Shown here in pieces: positions 13,272-20,574 of a DNA stretch of 23,639 nucleotides (position 1 is its first letter; the number at the start of each line of letters is the position of its first letter). This DNA is from Ruminococcus difficilis (GTDB lineage Bacteria > Bacillota_A > Clostridia > Oscillospirales > Acutalibacteraceae). A program made the translations under genes and the position numbers. The stretch lies in the NCBI RefSeq assembly GCF_016680995.1, contig NZ_JAEQMG010000171.1, forward strand, positions 1 to 23,639. Direction: 5' to 3'. Under the pieces are notes generated by a model that did not search any database, had not been told where the DNA came from, and was given only the letters and a program-made list of their open reading frames with translations.

Positions 13272-15749
13272 TCACTTGATCTTGACCTTCTTGGTGAGCT
13301 TATCCGCCTCTTTGTAGGGCTTGAACAGCATGAAGACCATGCCCGCGATCAAGAGGATCGCGATGATCAGACCGATCACGTTCAGATTACCGGTGAACGC
13401 GCCGCCGATCTGGTTGATGCACAGGGCGACAGCATAGGCGAACAGGCACTGGTAAGCGATCGCGAAGGCGGTCCACTTGCCGGAGTTCATCTCGCGCTTG
13501 ATCGCACCCATCGCCGCAAAGCACGGCGCGCACAGCAGGTTAAATACCAGGAACGAGAAACCTGTCACGCCGGTGAATACCTGAGCGATAGCCGCCCATG
13601 TGTTGAGCTGACCGCCGCCGTACAGCGTACCCATGGTCGCGACGATGTTCTCCTTTGCGATCAGACCGGTGATCGAGGCGACAGCCGCCTGCCAGTTGCC
13701 CCAGCCGAGCGGAGCGAAGATCCATGCGATCGCGTTGCCGAACGCCGCAAGCATGCTGTTGCCGATCTCTTCCTCACCGAGCATCGTGAATGTACCGTCG
13801 ACAAAGCCGAAGCGGCTCAGGAACCACAGCACGATGGTGGACAGAAGGATGATGGTGCCCGCCTTCTTGATGAACGACCAGCCGCGCTCCCACATCGAGC
13901 GCAGAACGTTGCCGAGAGTCGGCATGTGGTACGCGGGCAGCTCCATGACGAAGGGAGCGGGTTCACCCGCGAAGGGCTTGGTTTTCTTGAGCATGATACC
14001 CGAGCAGATGATCGCCGCCATACCGATGAAGTAAGCGCCGGTGCTGACCCACGGCGAGCCACCGAAGATCGCGCCCGCGATCATCGCGATGAAGGGGATC
14101 TTCGCGCCGCAGGGGATGAAGGTGGTGGTCATGATGGTCATGCGTCGGTCGCGCTCGTTCTCGATGGTACGCGACGCCATGATGCCGGGAATGCCGCATC
14201 CGGTACCGATCAGGATCGGGATAAAGGACTTACCGCTGAGACCGAATCGGCGGAAGATACGGTCGAGTACAAAGGCGATACGCGCCATGTAGCCGCACGC
14301 CTCGAGGAACGCCAGCAGGAGGAACAATACCAGCAACTGGGGTACAAAGCCCAGTACTGCTCCGACGCCCGCGATGATACCGTCGAGAATCAGGCTGGAC
14401 AGCCATGCGGGGGTGTTGAGTGCGTCGAGTCCTCTGCCGACCAGAACCGGGATACCGGGTACCCATACGCCGAACTCGGCGGGATCGTCGGTCTTGCCCT
14501 CATTCTTGACGAATATCTCGGCGGCTGACTTGACGTCCTCGCCGGTGACGGTCTCTTCGCTGACCTCAAGGGTCTCTTCGTCCTCTACCTCAAAGGTGAA
14601 CTCGTCGGTGGTCTTGACGCCTGCCGCGAACTCCTTGACGGTCGATACCGCCTTAGCGGGATCGTAGCTCTCGCTTTCGAAGTCGAGCGCCTCGAGTATC
14701 GCTTCATTACCGGAGGCTTCAGCCGAACCGACCAGAACGCCGACGGCGTCAGCCTGCTCCTCCGCCTGAGCGGTACCGATACCGAAGAGGTGCCAGCCGT
14801 CGCCGAACAGTCCGTCGTTCGCCCAGTCAGTCGCCCATGATCCGACGGTGACCATCGAGATATAGTAGACGAGGAACATGATGACAAGGAAGATCGGCAG
14901 ACCCAGCCAGCGGTTGGTGACGACCTTGTCGATCTTGTCTGAGGTCGAGAGCTGACCCTTCTGCTTATTCTTATATACGCCGTTGATGATTTTTCCGATA
15001 TATACGTAGCGCTCGTTTGTGATGATGGACTCTGCGTCGTCGTCGTATTCATCCTCGACCGCCTTAATATCCTTCTCGATATGAGCGCGGGTCTGTTCAC
15101 TGATGCCGAGCTTTTCGATCACCTTGTCGTCGCGCTCAAAGATCTTGACCGCGTACCAACGCTGCTGTTCCTCGGGCATATCGTGTACGCACGCTTCCTC
15201 GATATGAGCGATCGCGTGCTCGACGGTACCGTCGAAGGGGTGCTTCGGGACGGGTTTCTTGTCCTCGGCTGCCTTGATGGCGGCTTCTGCGGCGTCCAGA
15301 ACGCCGCTGCCCTTTAAGGCAGAGATCTCCACGACCTTGCAGCCTAAGGCGCGGCTGAGCTCGGCGGTGTTGATCTTGTAGCCGTTTTTCTCTACGACGT
15401 CCATCATGTTGATCGCGACCACGACCGGGATGCCCAGCTCGCACAGCTGCGTCGTCAGGTAGAGATTGCGCTCGAGGTTGGTGCCGTCGACGATGTTGAG
15501 GATCGCGTCGGGGCGTTCCTCGATCAGGTAGTTACGCGCGACGACCTCTTCCATGGTGTAGGGGGAGAGCGAGTAGATGCCCGGCAGGTCCGTGATGGTC
15601 ACGTCGCTGTGCTTCTTGAGCTTACCCTCCTTCTTTTCGACCGTAACGCCCGGCCAGTTACCGACGAACTGGTTGGAGCCTGTCAGCGAGTTGAACAGGG
15701 TGGTTTTACCGCTGTTCGGGTTACCCGCTAAAGCAATTGTCAGATTCAT
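13272..15749 (-). CDS. feoB: Ferrous iron transport protein B with long acidic insert
   Basis: This 825-residue FeoB imports Fe(II) across the cytoplasmic membrane. The N-terminal G domain has G1 GNPNSGKT (9-16), G3 DLPG (54-57), G4 NMMD (114-117) and G5 SAL (143-145); the membrane part has the family blocks GYMARIAFVLDR, GLSGKSFIPILIGTGCGIPG, RTIENERDRRM and FIPCGAKIPF. Between the first transmembrane segment (ending near GWHLFGIG) and VPGIPVLVGRGLD there are about 100 extra residues (326-428) very rich in Asp and Glu, far longer than this loop in most FeoB proteins. The start is the ATG at 15749 with GAGGTAAGG just upstream. It lies downstream of two feoA genes and has its own operator-like site in the preceding 87-bp gap. 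Confidence 0.95.
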   Translation of the reverse strand: MNLTIALAGNPNSGKTTLFNSLTGSNQFVGNWPGVTVEKKEGKLKKHSDVTITDLPGIYSLSPYTMEEVVARNYLIEERPDAILNIVDGTNLERNLYLTTQLCELGIPVVVAINMMDVVEKNGYKINTAELSRALGCKVVEISALKGSGVLDAAEAAIKAAEDKKPVPKHPFDGTVEHAIAHIEEACVHDMPEEQQRWYAVKIFERDDKVIEKLGISEQTRAHIEKDIKAVEDEYDDDAESIITNERYVYIGKIINGVYKNKQKGQLSTSDKIDKVVTNRWLGLPIFLVIMFLVYYISMVTVGSWATDWANDGLFGDGWHLFGIGTAQAEEQADAVGVLVGSAEASGNEAILEALDFESESYDPAKAVSTVKEFAAGVKTTDEFTFEVEDEETLEVSEETVTGEDVKSAAEIFVKNEGKTDDPAEFGVWVPGIPVLVGRGLDALNTPAWLSSLILDGIIAGVGAVLGFVPQLLVLFLLLAFLEACGYMARIAFVLDRIFRRFGLSGKSFIPILIGTGCGIPGIMASRTIENERDRRMTIMTTTFIPCGAKIPFIAMIAGAIFGGSPWVSTGAYFIGMAAIICSGIMLKKTKPFAGEPAPFVMELPAYHMPTLGNVLRSMWERGWSFIKKAGTIILLSTIVLWFLSRFGFVDGTFTMLGEEEIGNSMLAAFGNAIAWIFAPLGWGNWQAAVASITGLIAKENIVATMGTLYGGGQLNTWAAIAQVFTGVTGFSFLVFNLLCAPCFAAMGAIKREMNSGKWTAFAIAYQCLFAYAVALCINQIGGAFTGNLNVIGLIIAILLIAGMVFMLFKPYKEADKLTKKVKIK

Positions 15750-15790
15750 TTCCTTACCTCATTTCATAAGATGTAAGCTTAGGCTAATTC

Positions 15791-15817
15791 GGTTAACATA
15801 AGCTAATCGTTTGTCAA
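15791..15817 (-). promoter_or_regulatory. Operator-like site and -35 element upstream of feoB
   Basis: GGTTAACATAAGCTAATC (15791-15808) shares GGTTA-N4-AAGCTAA with the site upstream of the first feoA. A TTGACA (complement of 15812-15817) adjoins it, so the site would cover the spacer and -10 of a promoter inside the operon; no good -10 is seen. TTAGGCTAA (15778-15786) next to it resembles a DtxR-type half site. Confidence 0.55.
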
Positions 15818-15836
15818 AAAAATAAGCGGAGACCGC

Positions 15837-16058
15837 TTATTCCACCTCGACCATCGCTGCGTCCGCCTTGCGGATGGACAGCTGATAGCCGCGCACGGTG
15901 ATCTCGAGCGGATCGCCCAGCGGCGCTACCTTCTGCACAGTAACCTCGACGCCCTTGGTGATACCCATATCCATGATGCGGCGTTTGACGGCGCCCTCAC
16001 CGTGGAGCTTTTTGACCTTTGCGGAGCCGCCGATCGCGACATCTCTAAGAGTTTTCAT
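15837..16058 (-). CDS. feoA: FeoA family protein (proximal to feoB)
   Basis: A 73-residue SH3-like FeoA protein. Family pattern seen: AKVKKLHGEGAVKRRIMDMGITKGVEVTV, where R-R-x-x-D-M-G-x-x-x-G is the FeoA core, then PLGDPLEITVRGYQLSIRKADA, the C-terminal strand with PxGDP. FeoA is a cytosolic accessory that acts with FeoB's G domain. The true start is the ATG at 16058, not an upstream in-frame codon at 16130, because AAGGAGG (complement of 16067-16073) sits 8 bases before it. It lies 83 bases after the other feoA and 87 before feoB. Confidence 0.9.
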   Translation of the reverse strand: MKTLRDVAIGGSAKVKKLHGEGAVKRRIMDMGITKGVEVTVQKVAPLGDPLEITVRGYQLSIRKADAAMVEVE

Positions 16059-16141
16059 GTGTTTTGCCTCCTTGTTATTGGTGAATGGTGAACGGTAGGG
16101 GGAGCTTTGTTCTAATCCGCCTTCTGTCACCGATTCCGATA

Positions 16142-16351
16142 TCAGATCATGATCTTCTGCGCCATCTCTTTACTGACGGCGATGCGCGCGCCCTTTACGT
16201 TGACGATCAGGTTGCCGCCCATGGAGCTGACGACCGTGACGGCGCCTCCGGGGACAAAACCCAGATTCTGCAGATGCGTACGTACCTCTGCATTTCCGCC
16301 GATTCGCTTGATGATATATTCTTCGCCGAGCGCTGCGAGTGTAAGTGGCAT
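16142..16351 (-). CDS. feoA: FeoA family protein (first gene of feo operon)
   Basis: A 69-residue FeoA-like protein with the core pattern VRTHLQNLGFVPGGAVTVVSSMGGNLIVNVKGARIAVS; here the usual R-R-x-x-D-M-G is VRTHLQNLG, and the P-x-G-D-P of the neighbour is replaced by MGGN, so it is a diverged paralogue, not a recent duplicate. Twin feoA genes before feoB are common in Clostridia. A good AAAGGAG lies 8 bases before the ATG. It is the promoter-proximal gene. Confidence 0.87.
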   Translation of the reverse strand: MPLTLAALGEEYIIKRIGGNAEVRTHLQNLGFVPGGAVTVVSSMGGNLIVNVKGARIAVSKEMAQKIMI

Positions 16352-16383
16352 GTGTATTCTCCTTTATGAAGATAATTGCAGAT

Positions 16384-16439
16384 GGTTAGCTCAAGCTAAC
16401 CCACGTACCTATTATAGCGAGCTTCGCGTCGGTTGTCAA
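16384..16439 (-). promoter_or_regulatory. Promoter and palindromic operator of the feo operon
   Basis: On the - strand: TTGACA (complement of 16434-16439), 17-bp spacer, TATAAT (complement of 16411-16416), a perfect consensus promoter. Just downstream, over the transcript start, is GGTTAGCTCAAGCTAACC (16384-16401), a perfect inverted repeat with 8-bp arms and 2-bp centre. It resembles DtxR/IdeR-type metal-repressor boxes and shares GGTTA-N4-AAGCTAA with the site before feoB. Repression by iron-loaded repressor is inferred. Confidence 0.75.
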
Positions 16440-16495
16440 TAGATTTGACAAAATTTTTCCCGATAACCTGCGGCACTGTACCTGACGATACTCCG

Positions 16496-16524
16496 TTGAC
16501 TTTTTACAGACTGAATGATATACT
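16496..16524 (+). promoter_or_regulatory. Promoter of the kinase gene
   Basis: TTGACT (16496-16501), 17-bp spacer, TATACT (16519-16524), diverging from the feo promoter. Transcription near 16531 excludes an in-frame upstream ATG at 16515. Confidence 0.65.
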
Positions 16525-16556
16525 TTTTTATACAGGGAGAAGGGAGAGTGTCGTTA

Positions 16557-17912
16557 ATGGCTGAGATCGGAAGTTTGATCGACGACAGATATCGGCTGAT
16601 ACGTTATATCAGTAAAGGCGGCACCTCTAAGGTCTATTTGGCTGAGAATATACGCCTCGGCAATCTTTGGGCTGTTAAGGAGATTTGCAAGACCGGAGAA
16701 CATAACAATGAGTTGTTCATTAACGGTCTTAAGAGCGAGGCGGAGATGATGAAAAATCTTGATTACCCTGCCTTTCCGAGAATTGTCGATATCATCGAGG
16801 ATTCTGAGGCGCTGTATCTGGTGATGGATTACATCGAAGGACGCACGCTGCAGGACGTCCTGTCACAGGAGGGTCCTCAATCCGAGGAGACCGTCCGGGA
16901 ATGGGCAATACAGTTGTGTGAGGCGCTTAGTTATCTTCATGGACAGCAACCACCGATCATATACCGTGATATGAAGCCCTCCAACGTGATACTCAAGAAC
17001 GACGGGAGCCTTAAGATCATCGACTTTGGTACCGCCCGAGTTTTCAACCCTGATAAGGCAAACGATACGATTGCGCTGGGAACGGGCGGTTTTGCGCCGC
17101 CGGAGCAGTATCACGGACGAACCGACGCTCGATCCGATATCTATGCCTTGGGCGTGACCATTAAATATCTGATTACGGGCATTACCCCATGGGACAACAG
17201 TACGCCTCAGGAGAACGGCAGAATGTCGCCGAATATGGCGGCGGTAATCAGCCGATGTACCGCGTTCTATCCCGAGCAGCGATTCCGGAGCTGTCAGGAG
17301 CTTGCATATGCGCTGCAAAACCTCTATTTATCGACGGATCATCCTGTCAGGAAAGCGCAAACAGTTCAGCCTGCGGTACGTTATATCCCTTCAAAGCCCG
17401 TGAAACGATCGAACCCATGGCCGGTGGTGATCATGGTTTTGTCGATACTCGCCTTCCTGGTTGGGATGGGTATAATCGTACAGAACCGGACTGAAAAAAC
17501 TACGACGTCATCCGCTTCGACCGTACCCTATTCCAGCGTAGCGGATTTTGCCGATCTGATCACAACCGAAGAAGAAGCGCGGCTTGCGCAGATGCTTGAT
17601 CGCTCCTATTCCCATGATCATTTTGTTACGGCGGTTGTGACAACTAACTCGCTGGGCGGTAAGGATATCAAGGATTATTCGATTGATTATTATGAGAACC
17701 ATCTTTCCGGCTTCAGCGACAATTCAGACGGCATCATGTTGTTGATCGGCGTTGAGGATAAAAAGATGTATATTACGACTACAGGCTCCGCTATAACCAA
17801 GTTCCCGGATGATTCGCTCAACGAAATCTTTGACGCGATGGAATCTGATATCGCGAACGGTGATTATGGAAGGGCGTTTGAGACCTTTGCGCGGTACACC
17901 GAGATAAAATAA
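16557..17912 (+). CDS. Membrane Ser/Thr protein kinase with C-terminal TPM-like domain
   Basis: A 451-residue protein with a cytoplasmic Hanks-type kinase (about 12-258), a basic linker, one transmembrane helix (about 287-308) and an extracytoplasmic TPM-like domain (about 325-451). Kinase motifs: glycine loop SKGGTSKVY (19-27), AVK with Lys41, YRDMKPSN with catalytic Asp138 (YRD instead of HRD), DFG 156-158, and APPEQ (180-184, APE equivalent). The C-terminal part shows TPM (TLP18.3/Psb32/MOLO-1) features: VADFADLITTEEEARL, VVTTNSLGGKDIKDY, DGIMLLIGVEDKKMYITT and a closing NGDYGRAFETF. All kinase catalytic residues are present, so it should be active. Most Firmicute membrane kinases carry PASTA repeats here; a TPM sensor is unusual. 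No phosphatase gene is adjacent. Start 16557 chosen from promoter position; AGGGAG (16541-16546) is 10 bases upstream. Confidence 0.88.
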   Translation: MAEIGSLIDDRYRLIRYISKGGTSKVYLAENIRLGNLWAVKEICKTGEHNNELFINGLKSEAEMMKNLDYPAFPRIVDIIEDSEALYLVMDYIEGRTLQDVLSQEGPQSEETVREWAIQLCEALSYLHGQQPPIIYRDMKPSNVILKNDGSLKIIDFGTARVFNPDKANDTIALGTGGFAPPEQYHGRTDARSDIYALGVTIKYLITGITPWDNSTPQENGRMSPNMAAVISRCTAFYPEQRFRSCQELAYALQNLYLSTDHPVRKAQTVQPAVRYIPSKPVKRSNPWPVVIMVLSILAFLVGMGIIVQNRTEKTTTSSASTVPYSSVADFADLITTEEEARLAQMLDRSYSHDHFVTAVVTTNSLGGKDIKDYSIDYYENHLSGFSDNSDGIMLLIGVEDKKMYITTTGSAITKFPDDSLNEIFDAMESDIANGDYGRAFETFARYTEIK

Positions 17913-17952
17913 TTTGATTATTGCCTTAATATACAGGAGTATATCATAAGAA

Positions 17953-18000
17953 ACAGCGCAGCTTTTGAGCGAATTGCACAAAAGTTGCGCTGTGTTTTTA
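17953..18000 (+). terminator. Rho-independent terminator of the kinase gene
   Basis: ACAGCGCAGCTTTTG (17953-17967) pairs with CAAAAGTTGCGCTGT (17979-17993) with one mismatch, followed by GTTTTTAT. Confidence 0.82.
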
Positions 18001-18039
18001 TATGTTTAGTGGATTTTCTCTTTCAGAGCATGTTTTTTA

Positions 18040-18068
18040 TTGTATGGTTTACAAATTTGTTATATAAT
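18040..18068 (+). promoter_or_regulatory. Possible promoter of the EF-G paralogue
   Basis: TATAAT (18063-18068) with a weak TTGTAT (18040-18045) at 17-bp spacing. The leader would be about 60 bases; AAAGGAG is at 18121-18127. Confidence 0.45.
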
Positions 18069-18135
18069 GATATGGTAGTTCGGAAATCGGACAAGTGCAA
18101 ATCTGTACTCAGTACTCTTGAAAGGAGTTTTTACA

Positions 18136-20205
18136 TTGAAACAGTATGACGCGAAACACATCTTAAACATCGCTATGGCGGGTCACTCCGGCGCGGGCAA
18201 GACCTCTGTCGCCGAGGCGATGCTGTATCTTTCCAAGGCGAGCGACCGTCTGGGTAAGATCGCCGACGGCAACACCCAGCTCGACTATGATCCCGAGGAG
18301 ATCCGCCGCAAGGTATCGATCGTTACCGCCGTGGCTCCCGTGGAGTGGAAGAATACCAAGATCAATATCATTGACACCCCCGGTCTGTTTGACTTTGAGG
18401 GCGGCGTATATGAGGGCTATCGTGCCGCCGAGACCGCGGTCATCGTCGTATCCGCCAAGGACGGCGTCAACGTCGGTACCGAGAAGGCAGTCAAGGCTGC
18501 CGATAAGGAAGGTCTGACCAAGATCTTCTTCGTCAACGGTGTTTGTGATGAGGATGCGCGCTTCTATCGCGTTCTCGAGGATCTGAAGGCGACCTTCGGT
18601 CCCTCTGTATGCCCTGTAATCGTTCCCCATATCGAGAACGGTCAGGCGAATACCTACATCAACCTGCTCGAATATAAGGCTTATAAGTATGACGCGAAGG
18701 GCAACGTGACGCCTACCCCCATCATCCCCGAGATGGGCGACCGCTTTGAGGGTCTGCGTGAGGCGATCAAGGAAGCCGTAGCCGAGACCTCTGAGGAATT
18801 GATGGAGAAGTTCTTCATGGAGGAGGAGTTCACCCCCGAGGAGATCATCACCGGCGTATCTCAGGGCGTCAAGGACGGCTCTCTGTGCCCCGTATTCTGC
18901 GGCGACGCTTCCACCACCTTCGGTATCGAGCAGTTCCTGAACAGCATTACATGGCTGGCTCCCACCGCTGCCGATAACGGCGGCGAGACCGCTGTCGACG
19001 TCAACGGCGACCCCGTAGAGATCGCCTGCAACGAGCAGGGTGCTACCGCCGCGATCATCTTCAAGACCGTTGCCGACCCGTTCGTCGGTAAGCTGAGCTA
19101 CTTCAAGGTCGTTTCCGGTAAGGTCTCCACCGATGCGCCGCTGATCAACATGCGCACCGGTAACCAGGAGCGCATCACCAAGGTGCTCACCGTCCGCGGT
19201 AAGAAGCAGGAGGACGCCTCCGCTGTCGTCGCCGGCGATATCGGCGCGATCCCGAAGCTGACCTCCGCCAATACCGGCGATACCCTCTGTTCCCCGACCC
19301 GTAAGGTCATCCTCGACGGCATCGATTATCCCGCTCCTTCCTTCTCTATGGCGGTTTATCCGAAGAAGAAGGGCGAGGAGGATAAGGTCGCTCAGGGTCT
19401 GGCGCGTCTGGCTGAGGAAGATCCCACCATCAAGTATGTCAGTAACCCCGAGACCAAGGAAATGGTGCTCTCCGGCATGGGCGAGCAGCATCTGGACGTC
19501 GTCGTCAGCAAGCTGAAGGCGAAGTTCAATGTCGAGGTTGAGTTAAAGCAGCCTAAGGTCGCTTACCGCGAGACCATCCGCGGCAAGTCCGACGTAGAAG
19601 GTAAGCATAAGAAGCAGTCCGGCGGTTCCGGTCAGTACGGTGACGTCTGGATCAAGTTCGAGCCCTGCGACAGCGAGGGTCTGGAGTTCGAGATCGCCGT
19701 CGTCGGCGGTTCCGTTCCGAAGCAGTTCTTCCCCGCGGTTGAGAAGGGTCTGATGGAATCCATCAAGAAGGGCCCGCTGGCAGGTTACCCGGTCGTTGGC
19801 GTCAAGGCGACTCTCTACGATGGTAAGTACCATCCCGTTGACTCCAATGAAATGGCGTTCAAGACCGCCGCTCAGTTGGCGTTCAAGGCGGGTATCCCGC
19901 AGGCGAAGCCCGCTCTCCTGGAGCCGGTCGGTACCCTGAAGGCGAACGTTCCGGACGCTAACATGGGCGATATCATGGGCGAGGTAAACAAGCGCCGCGG
20001 TCGTGTTCTCGGTATGAACGCGGGCGAGAGCGGCATGCAGATCGTCGAGGCTGAGGTCCCGATGGCTGAGATGGCTGACTTCTCCGTATTCATGCGCCAG
20101 TGTACTCAGGGTCGCGGCACCTTCAGCTTTGAGTTCGAGCGCTATGAGGACGCTCCCGCTCAGGTAGCCCAGAAGGTTATCGAAGAAGCCAAGGCTGACG
20201 AATAA
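18136..20205 (+). CDS. Elongation factor G paralogue (EF-G2-like GTPase) with degenerate G4 motif
   Basis: A 689-residue translational GTPase of the EF-G fold with all five domains at normal length: G domain (to about 270), domain II (KTVADPFVGKLSYFKVVSGKV), domain III (LSGMGEQHLDVVVSKLK), domain IV (GGSGQYGDVWIKFEP) and domain V (EPVGTLKANVPDANMGDIMGEVNKRRGRVLGM). G1 is GHSGAGKT (16-23) and G3 DTPG (80-83). The catalytic His after DTPG is Leu84, and G4, normally NKMD, is NGVC (134-137), so guanine specificity and hydrolysis are questionable. The family is the Clostridia second EF-G, whose role is not settled. The start is TTG at 18136: AAAGGAG (18121-18127) is 8 bases upstream, whereas the TTG at 18118 precedes the RBS. 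Monocistronic. Confidence 0.88.
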   Translation: MKQYDAKHILNIAMAGHSGAGKTSVAEAMLYLSKASDRLGKIADGNTQLDYDPEEIRRKVSIVTAVAPVEWKNTKINIIDTPGLFDFEGGVYEGYRAAETAVIVVSAKDGVNVGTEKAVKAADKEGLTKIFFVNGVCDEDARFYRVLEDLKATFGPSVCPVIVPHIENGQANTYINLLEYKAYKYDAKGNVTPTPIIPEMGDRFEGLREAIKEAVAETSEELMEKFFMEEEFTPEEIITGVSQGVKDGSLCPVFCGDASTTFGIEQFLNSITWLAPTAADNGGETAVDVNGDPVEIACNEQGATAAIIFKTVADPFVGKLSYFKVVSGKVSTDAPLINMRTGNQERITKVLTVRGKKQEDASAVVAGDIGAIPKLTSANTGDTLCSPTRKVILDGIDYPAPSFSMAVYPKKKGEEDKVAQGLARLAEEDPTIKYVSNPETKEMVLSGMGEQHLDVVVSKLKAKFNVEVELKQPKVAYRETIRGKSDVEGKHKKQSGGSGQYGDVWIKFEPCDSEGLEFEIAVVGGSVPKQFFPAVEKGLMESIKKGPLAGYPVVGVKATLYDGKYHPVDSNEMAFKTAAQLAFKAGIPQAKPALLEPVGTLKANVPDANMGDIMGEVNKRRGRVLGMNAGESGMQIVEAEVPMAEMADFSVFMRQCTQGRGTFSFEFERYEDAPAQVAQKVIEEAKADE

Positions 20206-20230
20206 TCAAGAGTTAAACAATGTATAGAAT

Positions 20231-20268
20231 CACACCCTGCATATCGTCATGCAGGGTGTGTTATCCTT
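20231..20268 (+). terminator. Rho-independent terminator of the EF-G paralogue
   Basis: Perfect 12-bp stem CACACCCTGCAT / ATGCAGGGTGTG (20231-20242 with 20249-20260), 6-base loop, then TTATCCTTT. Confidence 0.85.
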
Positions 20269-20282
20269 TATGGAGGTTGATC

Positions 20283-20475
20283 ATGAGGGTTAAGCATTTT
20301 ACCAAAGGCTTTTGAGATTGCTGTCGCGGCAGTCGAAGGCACGGTATATGCGATTGCTTTCAAGCGGTATGAGTATCGCGAAACCTACCGTCCGTGGCTC
20401 GCAGTACTCTATGCCGTTATTGCAAATCTCATCACTTATGTAATTGGTGCATATCTCTGCTCTCTGCCGGTTTGA
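20283..20475 (+). pseudogene. Small membrane-protein gene broken by a +1 frameshift
   Basis: A GGAGG (20272-20276) lies 6 bases before ATG 20283, which reads MRVKHFTKGF and then stops at TGA in GGC TTT TGA G. If one T of the TTTT run is skipped, the frame continues for 53 more codons to 20475: EIAVAAVEGTVYAIAFKRYE..., with a hydrophobic C-terminal helix (WLAVLYAVIANLITYVIGAYL). The 63-residue product looks like a small membrane protein or the C-terminal end of a larger one; family unknown. The break is either a homopolymer mutation, a sequencing error, or +1 recoding at a stop codon. Confidence 0.6.
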
Positions 20476-20496
20476 TCAATCAATAGAGGATAATCG

Positions 20497-20530
20497 AAGG
20501 GGGTCGACTCAAGAAGCCAACCCCCTTTTT
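20497..20530 (+). terminator. Terminator after the broken small gene
   Basis: AAGGGGGT (20497-20504) pairs with ACCCCCTT (20520-20527), followed by TTT; the T run overlaps the stem end. Confidence 0.65.
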
Positions 20531-20547
20531 GTATGCAAGATAGATCG

Positions 20548-20569
20548 AGCTCCCTCTCTCGAGGGGGCT
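20548..20569 (-). terminator. Hairpin after the second CotH-dockerin gene
   Basis: AGCTCCCTC (20548-20556) pairs with GAGGGGGCT (20561-20569) with one T-G pair, right after the - strand stop codon. The following - strand bases (CGATCTATCTTG) are only moderately T-rich, so termination is likely but not certain. Confidence 0.55.
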
Positions 20570-20574
20570 TTCTG

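Noticed and set aside
18163..19491. 442-codon - strand open frame
   Set aside because: Antisense shadow of the EF-G paralogue.
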